DNA from: Gammaproteobacteria bacterium
Lineage (GTDB): Bacteria; Pseudomonadota; Gammaproteobacteria; SZUA-229
Length of the DNA: 12,341 nucleotides
Assembly (NCBI GenBank): GCA_029879605.1
Contig: JAOUQA010000025.1
Span: 1 to 12,341, forward strand
Reading direction: 5' to 3'
Of this stretch, positions 1-7,362 are shown piece by piece. Under the pieces are notes generated by a model. The model saw only the letters and a list, made by a program, of their open reading frames with translations. It had not been told where the DNA came from and ran no database searches. The translations under genes were made by a program, and so were the position numbers. Numbering within the stretch: the stretch's first letter is position 1; every line of letters begins with the position of its first letter.

Positions 1-57
1 TCCTTCGAAACTTTCCTCGAAAAAAACCTGATGAAACTGTTCAAGATCGACACTCAT
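1..57 (-). CDS. cheA: Chemotaxis histidine kinase CheA, N-terminal fragment (gene runs off the left edge)
   Basis: Only the first 19 codons are present. They begin with an ATG at 55-57 and read MSVDLEQFHQVFFEESFEG. The D-x-x-QFHQVFFEES-F-E pattern is typical of the start of the CheA P1 (Hpt) domain, where the helix bearing the phosphorylated histidine lies further on, outside the window. The start is well supported by a strong ribosome binding site, GGAGG, six to eight bases upstream. The gene begins 27 bp after the cheY stop, so the two form an operon. CheA would be the cytoplasmic kinase, coupled to chemoreceptors, that phosphorylates CheY. The identification rests on a short stretch plus the neighbour, so other Hpt-domain kinases of the CheA family are not fully excluded. 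Confidence 0.8.
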   Translation of the reverse strand, partial: MSVDLEQFHQVFFEESFEG

Positions 58-84
58 TAATATCCTCCGGCTTATACGGGTTAA

Positions 85-447
85 TTAACCCAGCACCTTT
101 TTTATTGTGTTAATTAGTTGCTCAGGATTAAATGGCTTAACAATCCAGCCTGTTGCACCTGCTGCTTTCCCTTCAGCTTTTTTATCAGCAGCAGATTCAG
201 TCGTCAGCATTAATAATGGCGTAAATTTATAATTCGCTTCCTGTCGAAGATTTCTTATCAATGTAATACCATCCATCACCGGCATGTTTACATCGGTAAC
301 TACAAGATCGAAGGACCTGCTTTTTGCTTTATCAAGTGCATCCTGACCATCAACAGCTTCGACAACATCAAACCCTGCGCCTTTTAATGTAAATGTAACC
401 ATCTGCCGCATTGATGATGAATCATCTACCGCAAGTATTGTTGGCAT
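85..447 (-). CDS. cheY: CheY-type single-domain response regulator
   Basis: A 120-residue receiver domain with no output domain. The acidic pair D8-D9, the phosphoacceptor D52 in VTDVNMP, the switch threonine at T82/T83 in LTTES, and K104 in IVKPF are all present, so it should be phosphorylatable. The position matching Y106 of E. coli CheY is a tryptophan (W101 in TGWIVKPF). This is common in receivers encoded beside cheA, and it means the protein need not be the main motor-binding CheY. The start is supported by a GGGGAG ribosome binding site just upstream. The gene is followed by cheA and preceded by a sigma28 promoter at 525-551, so the pair is probably a late, FliA-dependent operon. It could act as the motor signal or as a phosphate sink, and the sequence alone does not decide. 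Confidence 0.88.
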   Translation of the reverse strand: MPTILAVDDSSSMRQMVTFTLKGAGFDVVEAVDGQDALDKAKSRSFDLVVTDVNMPVMDGITLIRNLRQEANYKFTPLLMLTTESAADKKAEGKAAGATGWIVKPFNPEQLINTIKKVLG

Positions 448-524
448 TTCTCTCCCCTTAACAAATTAAATATCACTGCATTAATTTTTATAGACCAAAA
501 CATACTGATACACCATCAATTAAG

Positions 525-551
525 TTATCGACATAGTAATTATTTTATTTA
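525..551 (-). promoter_or_regulatory. Sigma28 (FliA) promoter for cheY-cheA
   Basis: Read on the minus strand, TAAA (548-551) is followed after exactly 15 bases by GTCGATAA (525-532). The flagellar sigma factor consensus is TAAA-N15-GCCGATAA, so the only mismatch is the second base of the -10 element. The predicted start of transcription is near 518, giving a leader of about 70 nt before the cheY ATG. Chemotaxis genes are classical late targets of FliA, which fits the position. Confidence 0.75.
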
Positions 552-564
552 ATAAATTTATTTC

Positions 565-596
565 ATTTAAAAACAATAATTAAATTGTTTTTAAAT
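565..596. repeat. Perfect 13-bp inverted repeat upstream of the cheYA promoter
   Basis: ATTTAAAAACAAT (565-577) and ATTGTTTTTAAAT (584-596) are exact reverse complements separated by the 6-nt spacer AATTAA. Each arm has a single C or G. The repeat begins about 14 bp upstream of the -35 element of the sigma28 promoter, centred near -62. It may be an operator, an UP-like element, or a weak bidirectional hairpin that shields cheYA from fliK read-through. The sequence does not decide between these. Confidence 0.6.
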
Positions 597-735
597 AGCA
601 TTACTTAACTACTGGTTTTTTTGAATTTCTGTAACGAGATTATTCTTTGAAAAAATTTACACGTAAAAAATAATTGATTAACTAGCACAAACCTAACCCA
701 CAGTTTTTATACTTATATTATTAGCTTATTTACCA

Positions 736-757
736 AAAGTTATATCCACATAACTTT
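736..757 (-). terminator. Terminator-like hairpin after fliK
   Basis: AAAGTTAT (736-743) and ATAACTTT (750-757) are exact reverse complements with a 6-nt loop, about 14 nt past the fliK stop codon. In the minus-strand transcript the second arm runs into a short U-rich stretch (four U, then GG). The stem has only one G-C pair and the U-tract is short, so it would be a weak intrinsic terminator at best. Confidence 0.35.
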
Positions 758-771
758 GTCACCTAATGACT

Positions 772-2085
772 CTACGCATAAATATTTATCATTGAACTTG
801 GGCTGTTAGAAATCACTTTATTCATCGCGGATTGATCAACACCATTATTATCGATGTCTTTCTCAGATACAGGATCATCTGGTTTAGAATTACGCTCTTT
901 ATCATCGTCTGATTCTGAATACTGTGAAATATCAACGTCAACCAGATCAATTCCCTGCTGCTCAAACATCTCTCTCAATTTAGGAAGCGACTGATCAATC
1001 GCCTCTCTTACCTGCGCATGTGCCGATATAAACTGAATCTTTGCCTGATCATCAGTAATAGACATTTTTATTTCAACAGGACCAAGACTAGCTGGATTTA
1101 ATTTCATCTCTGCAGTTTGGAACCCGCCTTTCATCATCATTGAAACATGATCTGATAAAGCCTGCGACCATTGAGGCGTATTTACAGGAACCGGAATTGA
1201 ACCTTTAAATAACTGTGCGGATGGACTCAATGCAGGATCACCGACAATAGAACCTGGCGCAAGCACCGATGCCGTTAATGTTGTCATACCTGCTATAGAA
1301 TCCGCACTTCTAACCAAACTCCTGATTGATGATGAAACTGACAATTTTGGAAAAATATCATCACCTGATGCAGGGAGATCAACTGATTTAAAAATCTGTT
1401 TTTCCTGTATCGAAAGTATCTCCCTGTCTATCGCCATACTATTTTTAGCTAATTTATCAGGACCGACTTCTTCAAACTCTGACATGTCAACAGATGAAAC
1501 AGTTTTCATTACCAAACGTCTATCTTCTTCCATTCCTGTTATTCCTCTCCTGTCATTACCCTGATTAATTACCGATTTTTCTTCAGTCTCTACAGACATA
1601 TTAGCAATCATAGATGATTGCAAATTTCTGGCATCCACATCATCAACTACCGACATTACCGACTGATTCAACCGGTCAGTAAAAGGCAAATCTTTGCCGT
1701 TTAACGGCAAATCTTGATCCGCATCTTCAACTGTACTAATAATTTGACCATCAGTATCAACGTTATTTTCCCTTAATAAATCAGCCAGTAATTCTTCTTC
1801 TGTTAATAATTCAGCCTGGTCATATTCCATATAATCATTAGCATTATGATTAATTTCATCCATTGTAATACAAGTACAATCTTCTTCACCTTCATTCACA
1901 GGCGGCTGATTTATTGAGTTATTTTCTGATTTTTTACTTACAGCAGATGATTCCGATCTTTTAATGCTACTGCTTAAATGCCTGTCAAATGCATTAGCAT
2001 CTGATTTATTATGGGAATTGGTATCGCTATTATTTGGTGCTGATGCCTGATTTGGCTGAGAAACTTTAAGCTGATTTATATCCAT
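772..2085 (-). CDS. fliK: Flagellar hook-length control protein FliK
   Basis: FliK is the secreted molecular ruler that measures the hook and, through its C-terminal domain, switches the export gate protein FlhB from hook to filament substrates. The 437-residue product has the usual two parts. Residues 1-300 are hydrophilic, low in conservation and rich in Ser, Asn and acidic residues, with a strongly acidic stretch at about 65-125. The conserved hook-length domain lies at about 303-388 and carries the signature LNPASLGPVEI (329-339), followed by the amphipathic helix of the type HAQVREAIDQSLPKLREMF. A Ser/Asp-rich tail follows. The gene starts 58 bp after fliJ and has its own sigma54 promoter in that gap. 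The C70-T-C72 pair in the acidic region is unusual for an exported protein of this kind. No fliL, fliM or fliN follows, unlike in Vibrio and many relatives. Confidence 0.93.
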   Translation of the reverse strand: MDINQLKVSQPNQASAPNNSDTNSHNKSDANAFDRHLSSSIKRSESSAVSKKSENNSINQPPVNEGEEDCTCITMDEINHNANDYMEYDQAELLTEEELLADLLRENNVDTDGQIISTVEDADQDLPLNGKDLPFTDRLNQSVMSVVDDVDARNLQSSMIANMSVETEEKSVINQGNDRRGITGMEEDRRLVMKTVSSVDMSEFEEVGPDKLAKNSMAIDREILSIQEKQIFKSVDLPASGDDIFPKLSVSSSIRSLVRSADSIAGMTTLTASVLAPGSIVGDPALSPSAQLFKGSIPVPVNTPQWSQALSDHVSMMMKGGFQTAEMKLNPASLGPVEIKMSITDDQAKIQFISAHAQVREAIDQSLPKLREMFEQQGIDLVDVDISQYSESDDDKERNSKPDDPVSEKDIDNNGVDQSAMNKVISNSPSSMINIYA

Positions 2086-2091
2086 TGCTCT

Positions 2092-2115
2092 ATACCTGTT
2101 TATCTACTCAGGTAT
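2092..2115 (-). promoter_or_regulatory. Hairpin overlapping the fliK ribosome binding site
   Basis: ATACCTG (2092-2098) and CAGGTAT (2109-2115) are exact reverse complements with a 10-nt loop. In the mRNA the second arm contains CAGG, the best available Shine-Dalgarno sequence for fliK, about nine bases from the ATG. The first arm lies at or before the transcription start predicted from the sigma54 promoter (near 2110). The structure could therefore form fully only in mRNA that reads through from fliJ. Confidence 0.45.
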
Positions 2116-2120
2116 CTATT

Positions 2121-2136
2121 TGCAATATACAGGCCA
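2121..2136 (-). promoter_or_regulatory. Sigma54 (RpoN) promoter for fliK
   Basis: The minus strand reads TGGCCTGTATATTGCA. The invariant -24 GG and -12 GC have the required 12-bp offset, TTGCA is a full match to the -12 half, and TGGC matches four of six bases of the -24 half. It lies wholly in the fliJ-fliK gap, giving a leader of about 25 nt. Its activator would be FleQ or FleR, both encoded in this window. Confidence 0.75.
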
Positions 2137-2143
2137 GACTTAT

Positions 2144-2590
2144 TTATTTTTTATTCCGCACAATCCGTTGTGCATAATCATCCTGCTCCTTCTGTTCTAA
2201 TAATTCTCTGAATGCAATCTCCTGCAACTGGTACTTAGCAATTATTGAATTCAATGCCTGGCTACGTGATCGTGTAGCAATCCATATCTTCTTTTTTTCC
2301 TCACAAATTCTCTGTTTTTCCTCAAGCTCACGATATGCATTTTCTATAGTAGAACTAAGGTTATCTATAAACTGCTGGTAATCACGAACCCTTCTCATTG
2401 ACATTGTATTTTGCTGCTGACTGGACAATTGCTGTTTATATTCCTCACGATACCCAAGCAACTGCTGTAATTGATCTTCAATAGTTTTAAGCGAGTCTAA
2501 TGCCTCGACAAAAGCACTGACTGCTTTCTGTTCTCTCTGTCCGGCATGATCCGCAACAGGCTGCATACGTTTTGAACGTGACTGCTTCAT
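2144..2590 (-). CDS. fliJ: Flagellar export chaperone/stalk protein FliJ
   Basis: FliJ is a small antiparallel coiled-coil protein that sits in the pore of the FliI ATPase ring, contacts FlhA, and recycles export chaperones. The 148-residue product has the expected family length and almost all of it is predicted helical. Charged and Gln-rich heptads run through residues 18-60 and 75-140. An N-terminal basic segment (KQSRSKRMQPV) resembles that of gammaproteobacterial FliJ. AAGG lies very close to the ATG, so the ribosome binding site spacing is short. FliJ is a poorly conserved family, and the assignment leans on position directly after fliI together with coiled-coil content and length. The gap to fliI is 23 bp. 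Confidence 0.88.
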   Translation of the reverse strand: MKQSRSKRMQPVADHAGQREQKAVSAFVEALDSLKTIEDQLQQLLGYREEYKQQLSSQQQNTMSMRRVRDYQQFIDNLSSTIENAYRELEEKQRICEEKKKIWIATRSRSQALNSIIAKYQLQEIAFRELLEQKEQDDYAQRIVRNKK

Positions 2591-2613
2591 TTACCTTACC
2601 AGATAATATTAAA

Positions 2614-3984
2614 TCAGCCTGATACATTCACACCTGCCTGTATTTCAGTTTTAGATGCTAACTGTTTCAGTTGTTGCTGACTCGCACTCAGATCAACTGC
2701 TTCATTCATGCCCTGCTGCATAAACTGAGCAATGCCTGGTTGCATAGCAATTGCTTCATCAATCTCACCACTGGTACCTGATTGATAAGCACCCACATTA
2801 ATCAAGTCACGGTTCTGCTCATAATTTGAGTAGAGCCGCCTGATGCGATGACTTGCCTGTAATTGCTCTGCACTTACAATCATTGGCATAACTCGGCTTA
2901 CGGATGCTTCTATATCAATAGCAGGATAATGCCCCTGTTCTGCCAGTTGACGAGATAACACGATATGTCCATCAAGGATACCTCGTGCAGCATCTGCAAT
3001 CGGATCATTTGTATCATCACCTTCAGTCAGTACTGTATAAAATGCAGTTATAGAACCATTCCCTGTACTGCTATTACCTGCTCGCTCCACAAGCTGTGGT
3101 ATACGTGCAAATACTGATGGTGGATAACCTTTGGTTGCAGGAGGTTCAGAAATTGAGAGTCCAATTTCTCGTTGCGCCTGGGCGAAACGACTTAATGAAT
3201 CCATCAATAACAAAACCTGTTTCCCCTGGTCGCGGAAATATTCAGCAATCGTTGTTGCCAGCATGGCACCATGAATTCTGATTAATGGTGGTGCATCAGC
3301 TGGTGCAGCAACAACAACGGCTTTCTGTAATCCCCTGGGGCCTAAAATATCCTGCACGAATTCTTTAACTTCACGACCGCGTTCGCCAATTAATCCGACA
3401 ACCGTAACATCAGCATTCGTAAAGCGCGTCATCATTCCAAGCAGGACACTTTTACCGACACCCGTACCAGCAAACAGACCCATACGTTGTCCACGCCCTA
3501 CACTTAACATAGAATTTATTGCCCTAACACCCACATCAAGTGGTTGATTTATGGGTTGCCTTAATAATGGATTAATTACCTGGCCTGCAAGCGGCATTGT
3601 CGTTTCAGCAATCAAGGGACCTTTGCCATCAAGAGGACGACCTCGACCATCAATAACACGACCAAGAAAAGCATCAGAAATTTTTACTTCACTTGCATGC
3701 CCACCAGGAATAACACGGGCATTAGGAACCAGGCCACGACTATCACCCATGGCCATTAAATATGTTTTTTCACCTGAAAAGCCAACGACCTCTGCTTCAA
3801 TGTGATGATCACCGGGCGCGACAATATCGCAACTGGTACCAACTGCAGCCTGGCAACCAATTGCTTCCAGTGTTAAACCCACCATGCGAGTTAAACGACC
3901 CTCAACAATCGGCTCCGGTTCTTTGACTAGCTGTAATTTCTGCCTGAGACTTTCTGACCAGCGTTGATTAGGATTCTTCATCAT
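2614..3984 (-). CDS. fliI: Flagellum-specific ATPase FliI
   Basis: FliI is the soluble hexameric ATPase of the flagellar type III export apparatus, related to the F1 beta subunit. It docks substrates and chaperones and helps load them into the export gate. The 456-residue product is full length. Visible are an N-terminal beta-barrel region (about 25-95), the Walker A motif FAGTGVGKS (171-179), the catalytic glutamate segment GERGRE (E201), Walker B LLLMD (258-262), and the conserved PPATKGYPPSVFA stretch (281-293). The start overlaps the end of fliH by 17 nt with no clear ribosome binding site of its own, which suggests translational coupling. Two consecutive ATG codons are present and the second is an equally possible start. 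Confidence 0.96.
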   Translation of the reverse strand: MMKNPNQRWSESLRQKLQLVKEPEPIVEGRLTRMVGLTLEAIGCQAAVGTSCDIVAPGDHHIEAEVVGFSGEKTYLMAMGDSRGLVPNARVIPGGHASEVKISDAFLGRVIDGRGRPLDGKGPLIAETTMPLAGQVINPLLRQPINQPLDVGVRAINSMLSVGRGQRMGLFAGTGVGKSVLLGMMTRFTNADVTVVGLIGERGREVKEFVQDILGPRGLQKAVVVAAPADAPPLIRIHGAMLATTIAEYFRDQGKQVLLLMDSLSRFAQAQREIGLSISEPPATKGYPPSVFARIPQLVERAGNSSTGNGSITAFYTVLTEGDDTNDPIADAARGILDGHIVLSRQLAEQGHYPAIDIEASVSRVMPMIVSAEQLQASHRIRRLYSNYEQNRDLINVGAYQSGTSGEIDEAIAMQPGIAQFMQQGMNEAVDLSASQQQLKQLASKTEIQAGVNVSG

Positions 3985-4576
3985 ATTGCGGACGTTGCTC
4001 GGTTAACTGATCCACTATTTGCTGGATACGTGTTTCCAGGGTGGCATCAATTTGCGACTGATCAGACTCGACTCGGCAACCTCCCTGGGTCACAGATGCA
4101 TCGGCGATATAACTTGCCTGCTCTTTATCAAGATCAACTCCACCCGCCTGCAACAATTCAATATCGGCAGGATTCAAACGTACAGCTATTTCCCTTGATT
4201 TTACTGGTAGATATTCTAGTGCCTGTTGAATAACACCCTGAATATGTTCAGCATCAATTGTACATTCTTTTTTTAATAACAAACGTATAACGGTTAAGGT
4301 CATTTCTGTTAACTGGGCAACAACCGTTTCATCCAGTTCATCCAGCGGCTGCTGCATAAACCGAAACATACCAAGCAATTGCTCACCCTTCTGCTTAATC
4401 TGATCCATACCGGCATCATAACCTTCCTTACGCCCTTCTTCCCATGCCTGCTTCTGTAATGCTTCAATATCCTCTACTGTTTGTGGACCTGTAACCGGGT
4501 ATTTACCACCGGCGATATGGCCGGTGACTTCAGGCATCACCCAGTGTTTTACCTGAGCATCATCGCTATTAGACAT
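3968..4576 (-). CDS. fliH: Flagellar assembly protein FliH, regulator of FliI
   Basis: FliH forms a dimer that binds FliI, holds it in check, and tethers it to the C-ring through FliN. The 202-residue product shows three family hallmarks. A tryptophan near the N-terminus (W12 in KHWVMPEV) corresponds to the docking region. A glycine-spaced helix A44-xxx-G48-xxx-G52-xxx-G56 matches the FliH GxxxG repeat. The C-terminal domain (about 100-195) resembles the V/F-type ATPase stalk delta/E family. It overlaps fliI by 17 nt and lies 86 bp after fliG, the largest gap within the fliE-fliJ block. No strong ribosome binding site precedes its ATG. Confidence 0.92.
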   Translation of the reverse strand: MSNSDDAQVKHWVMPEVTGHIAGGKYPVTGPQTVEDIEALQKQAWEEGRKEGYDAGMDQIKQKGEQLLGMFRFMQQPLDELDETVVAQLTEMTLTVIRLLLKKECTIDAEHIQGVIQQALEYLPVKSREIAVRLNPADIELLQAGGVDLDKEQASYIADASVTQGGCRVESDQSQIDATLETRIQQIVDQLTEQRPQYDEES

Positions 4577-4606
4577 TTTTTACACCACTGGAAGTAACTA
4601 ACTGAT

Positions 4607-4652
4607 TACCTGTTCCGGATAAACATTTGTATTTTATATTTTTTAACAGGTA
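4607..4652. repeat. 8-bp inverted repeat in the fliG-fliH gap
   Basis: TACCTGTT (4607-4614) and AACAGGTA (4645-4652) are exact reverse complements with an AT-rich 30-nt loop. The arms resemble those of the hairpin before fliK (both contain ACAGGTA or CAGGTA). In mRNA the structure would sit between the fliG stop and the fliH start. With no U-tract after it, it does not look like a terminator. It may be an RNA-processing or regulatory hairpin, or chance. Confidence 0.35.
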
Positions 4653-4662
4653 TAAATACTGG

Positions 4663-5685
4663 TTAAACAAATTCTTCACCACCACCACCCAGTGAAATAT
4701 CGCCATCGTCCGCAAGACGTCTGGCAGTTGCAAGAATTTCTTTCTGCGCCATCTCTGCATCAGCAAGGCGAACAGGCCCACGAACTTCAAGATCTTCCTG
4801 CAGCATTTGTGAAGCACGCTTGGACATATTCTTAAATATTTTTTCTTTAATCCCGGCATCCGCAGCTTTTAATGCCAGGGTGAGAGTTTCAGTTGAAATT
4901 TCACGCAGGATTACCTGGATACCACGATCATCCACTTCGATCAGGTTATCAAAGACAAACATCATATCGCGAATACTGTCAGACATTTCTGAATCATATT
5001 CTCCAATGGTATCCAGGATGGCTGATTCATCAGATGAATCCATAAAATTCAGAATATTAGCCGCAGCCTTTACACCACCCATCGATGACTGGGCTACACT
5101 GGATGACGAACCGGAAAACTGTTTTTCCATAATGCCATCTAATTCTCTTAATGCAGATGGGGGAATTCCATCCAGCGCTGCCACGCGCATCATAATATCC
5201 GGTCGGGCGCGTTCAGGCAAAAACTTCACCACCTCTGCAGACTGATCTGGATCCATATAGGATAAAACGATAGCAATAATTTGTGGATGTTCCAGACGAA
5301 TTATTTCAGCTACTGCGCGGGGATCCATCCATTTTAAAGCCTCAAGCCCCTTGTTACCCGTACCCATTAAAATACGGTCAATCATATTTTTGGCTTTTTC
5401 TTCGCCCAGTGCATTAACCATCATGTCACGAATATAATCATCAGATCCTATGCCCATACTGGTCTGATTATGAACACCAGCAACAAAATCATCCATCACC
5501 ATATCCATCTGCTGTTTGGATACATGCTGCATTTCAGCCATTGCCACACCGATAACCTGAACTTCTTTAGGTGATAAGTGTTTAAGAATTGCTGCCGCCT
5601 TGTCAGAACCAAGGGATAACAACAATAAAGCCGCTCGTTGTACGCCGGAAAGAAATTCTGATTTTTTTTCTGCAGGTAAACTCAT
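4663..5685 (-). CDS. fliG: Flagellar motor switch protein FliG
   Basis: FliG is the rotor protein of the C-ring. Its N-terminus binds FliF, its middle binds FliM, and its charged C-terminus interacts with the stator MotA. The 340-residue product carries the EHPQ motif (132-135) of the middle domain, the flexible Gly-Gly linker (203-204), MFVF (242-245), and the torque-helix charges around D252, D253, R254 and R261. It ends in GGGGEEFV. I chose the ATG at 5683-5685 because it forms a TAATG junction with the fliF stop, as is usual for coupled genes, and gives the common MSLPAEKKSEF-like start. An in-frame ATG at 5706 would add seven residues (MGGERNI) and overlap fliF by 22 nt. Confidence 0.96.
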   Translation of the reverse strand: MSLPAEKKSEFLSGVQRAALLLLSLGSDKAAAILKHLSPKEVQVIGVAMAEMQHVSKQQMDMVMDDFVAGVHNQTSMGIGSDDYIRDMMVNALGEEKAKNMIDRILMGTGNKGLEALKWMDPRAVAEIIRLEHPQIIAIVLSYMDPDQSAEVVKFLPERARPDIMMRVAALDGIPPSALRELDGIMEKQFSGSSSSVAQSSMGGVKAAANILNFMDSSDESAILDTIGEYDSEMSDSIRDMMFVFDNLIEVDDRGIQVILREISTETLTLALKAADAGIKEKIFKNMSKRASQMLQEDLEVRGPVRLADAEMAQKEILATARRLADDGDISLGGGGEEFV

Positions 5686-7295
5686 TATGTTTCGTTCGCC
5701 ACCCATTCTTTAACAACATTTGCAACACGTCCAGGATCATGATCGACCATAGCCTTGGCAAATGCGACATTATCATCCTGCCCCGTTGGTATCTGCATAC
5801 CTTCCTTGTTGTGTTCCAACTGGCCAACTACACCGCGGTTAGCTACACCAGACTCACCGGAACCTGCAGGCAGTGCCGGTGTGGCAGGTGGCTGGTAGCT
5901 GGATAAATTTTTCACTGTTGGTTTTAACACAACAAAGATCAATACCAGGATTATAATACCTGCCAGCAATTGCTTACCCAGATTTCGAATCCATGACTGA
6001 TCTAACAGGCTTTCTTCCGGTAAATCTTCTATGGCTTCAACATCCGCAAATGATGCGTTAATAACATTTACCTGGTCTTTACGTTCCTCGTTAAAGCCAA
6101 TGGCCTGTTTAACCAGAGTTGTTATACGGTTAAGTTCTTCATCCGTCAGCGGTGTTCGCTGTGTGCCTTTCATTTTATCATCAACCAGAACGCCCACGGT
6201 CAAACGTTTAATGTCGCCTGCTCCCTGACGCTTATGCCTGATAGTACGATCCAGCTCATAATTACGCACAGCATTTTTACTACTGTTTAATTTTTTCTGG
6301 TCATTCTCCGACAGGGTTTCAACATCACCTTTACCTGGTACAAGCTGACCTGATTCAGGTGGCTGGTTACTTAATGCGCCAGGAACACCATCTATACCTC
6401 CTGGTATAAAACTGGTGATTTCTCGTGACTGTTCACTACGTAATGACTGCTGCTGAGGGTTATAGGTTTCTTCCGTGCTTTCTTCTTCAGAAAAATCAAT
6501 ATCAGCATTCACCGTTGAACGAACTTTTCCAATACCTACAATAGGCTCAAGTAATCGCTCTATGCGCCTGGCATAATCCATTTCCAGTTGACGGCGGTAC
6601 TCATACTGCTTGGCCGTCATAGCAACCTGGCCTTCGCCATCTCCTGTCGATAATAAATTACCGTTCTGATCAACCACGGTTACATTTTCGACTGCTAACC
6701 GGGAGACACTGGCTGCCACCATGTGTGTTATTGCATTCACCTGCCCCTGATCAATGGTGCGACCACCATAAAGTGTTAATGCAACTGACGCACTGGCCCT
6801 TTCACCAGAACTCTGCCTGACAAAGACTGATCGTTTTGGAATAGCAAGATGTACCCTGGCAGATTTCACATTACGCATAGTGCCGATAGTACGTGCCAGC
6901 TCAGTTTCAATGGCATGATGATAACGTGCACTTTCAACAAACTGTGAAGTACCGAAACTCTGTTCTTCCTGCAAACTTTCAACACCAATACCCGTGCCTT
7001 TCGGCAAACCCTGAGCTGCCAGCTTTAATCGGGCTTCATGTACCCTGTTTGGTGGTACCATCACAGCGCCTGTTGACTGGTCTAGTTTATAAGGTATGGC
7101 GGCTGCCTGTAGTGCAGCAACAACTTCAGTTGCATCCCTTGCTTCCAGGCCGCTATAGAGTGATGTGTAATCCGGTTTCCAGATCCATAATGATAACCAG
7201 GCAATTAATGCGCCTGTTATCGCCAGCCCGACCAGCAAACCCACCTGTTTCTGAATAGGCAGAGAAGAAAAACCATATGATACTGAAACTGCCAT
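5685..7295 (-). CDS. fliF: Flagellar MS-ring protein FliF
   Basis: FliF forms the MS-ring in the inner membrane, the platform for the C-ring and export gate. The 536-residue product has a first transmembrane helix at about 19-38 and a second at about 442-458, with the ring-building periplasmic domains between them (YscJ/FliF-like region about 42-220, then the RBM3 and beta-collar region to about 430). The short cytoplasmic tail ends in AFAKAMVDHDPGRVANVVKE (511-530), the typical FliG-binding helices. It is at the short end of the family range, mainly because the collar and tail linkers are compact. A GAGG ribosome binding site precedes the ATG. The stop shares one base with the fliG start. 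Confidence 0.96.
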   Translation of the reverse strand: MAVSVSYGFSSLPIQKQVGLLVGLAITGALIAWLSLWIWKPDYTSLYSGLEARDATEVVAALQAAAIPYKLDQSTGAVMVPPNRVHEARLKLAAQGLPKGTGIGVESLQEEQSFGTSQFVESARYHHAIETELARTIGTMRNVKSARVHLAIPKRSVFVRQSSGERASASVALTLYGGRTIDQGQVNAITHMVAASVSRLAVENVTVVDQNGNLLSTGDGEGQVAMTAKQYEYRRQLEMDYARRIERLLEPIVGIGKVRSTVNADIDFSEEESTEETYNPQQQSLRSEQSREITSFIPGGIDGVPGALSNQPPESGQLVPGKGDVETLSENDQKKLNSSKNAVRNYELDRTIRHKRQGAGDIKRLTVGVLVDDKMKGTQRTPLTDEELNRITTLVKQAIGFNEERKDQVNVINASFADVEAIEDLPEESLLDQSWIRNLGKQLLAGIIILVLIFVVLKPTVKNLSSYQPPATPALPAGSGESGVANRGVVGQLEHNKEGMQIPTGQDDNVAFAKAMVDHDPGRVANVVKEWVANET

Positions 7296-7362
7296 TTTAC
7301 TTAACCCTCACACACTTTTGCATTATATATATTACGCAGCTAATGCTATTTAATCCCACACC

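Larger units (their letters stand above)
448..771. other. AT-rich intergenic region between fliK and cheY
   Basis: This 324-bp spacer has no credible gene on either strand. Reading in the direction of transcription it holds a weak terminator-like hairpin just after fliK, then a perfect 13-bp inverted repeat, then a sigma28 promoter, and finally the cheY ribosome binding site. It therefore looks like the boundary between the sigma54-driven fliK unit and the late chemotaxis unit. Confidence 0.6.

Noticed and set aside
525..533. TTATCGACA, one mismatch from a DnaA box
   Set aside because: It coincides with the -10 element of the sigma28 promoter, and there is no cluster of DnaA boxes or origin-type structure.
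2158..2173. GCACAA/TTGTGC hairpin with a 4-nt loop at the 3' end of fliJ
   Set aside because: It lies in coding sequence and is followed by A-rich, not U-rich, mRNA, so it is not a terminator. The pairing can be explained by the codons for AQRIVR.
4569..4859. Minus-strand 96-codon frame across the fliG end and the fliG-fliH gap
   Set aside because: It overlaps fliG in another frame and has a Lys/Leu/Cys-rich product without any family resemblance. The gap part alone is too short to support it.
4820..5245. Plus-strand open frame of 141 codons opposite fliG
   Set aside because: Antisense to the conserved middle and C-terminal domains of FliG; the Ser/Arg/Ile-rich translation is typical of a reverse-frame shadow.
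7320..7346. GCATTA/TAATGC inverted repeat in the fliE-fliF gap
   Set aside because: Only 6 bp with a 15-nt loop in AT-rich DNA and no U-tract; it is within chance expectation.
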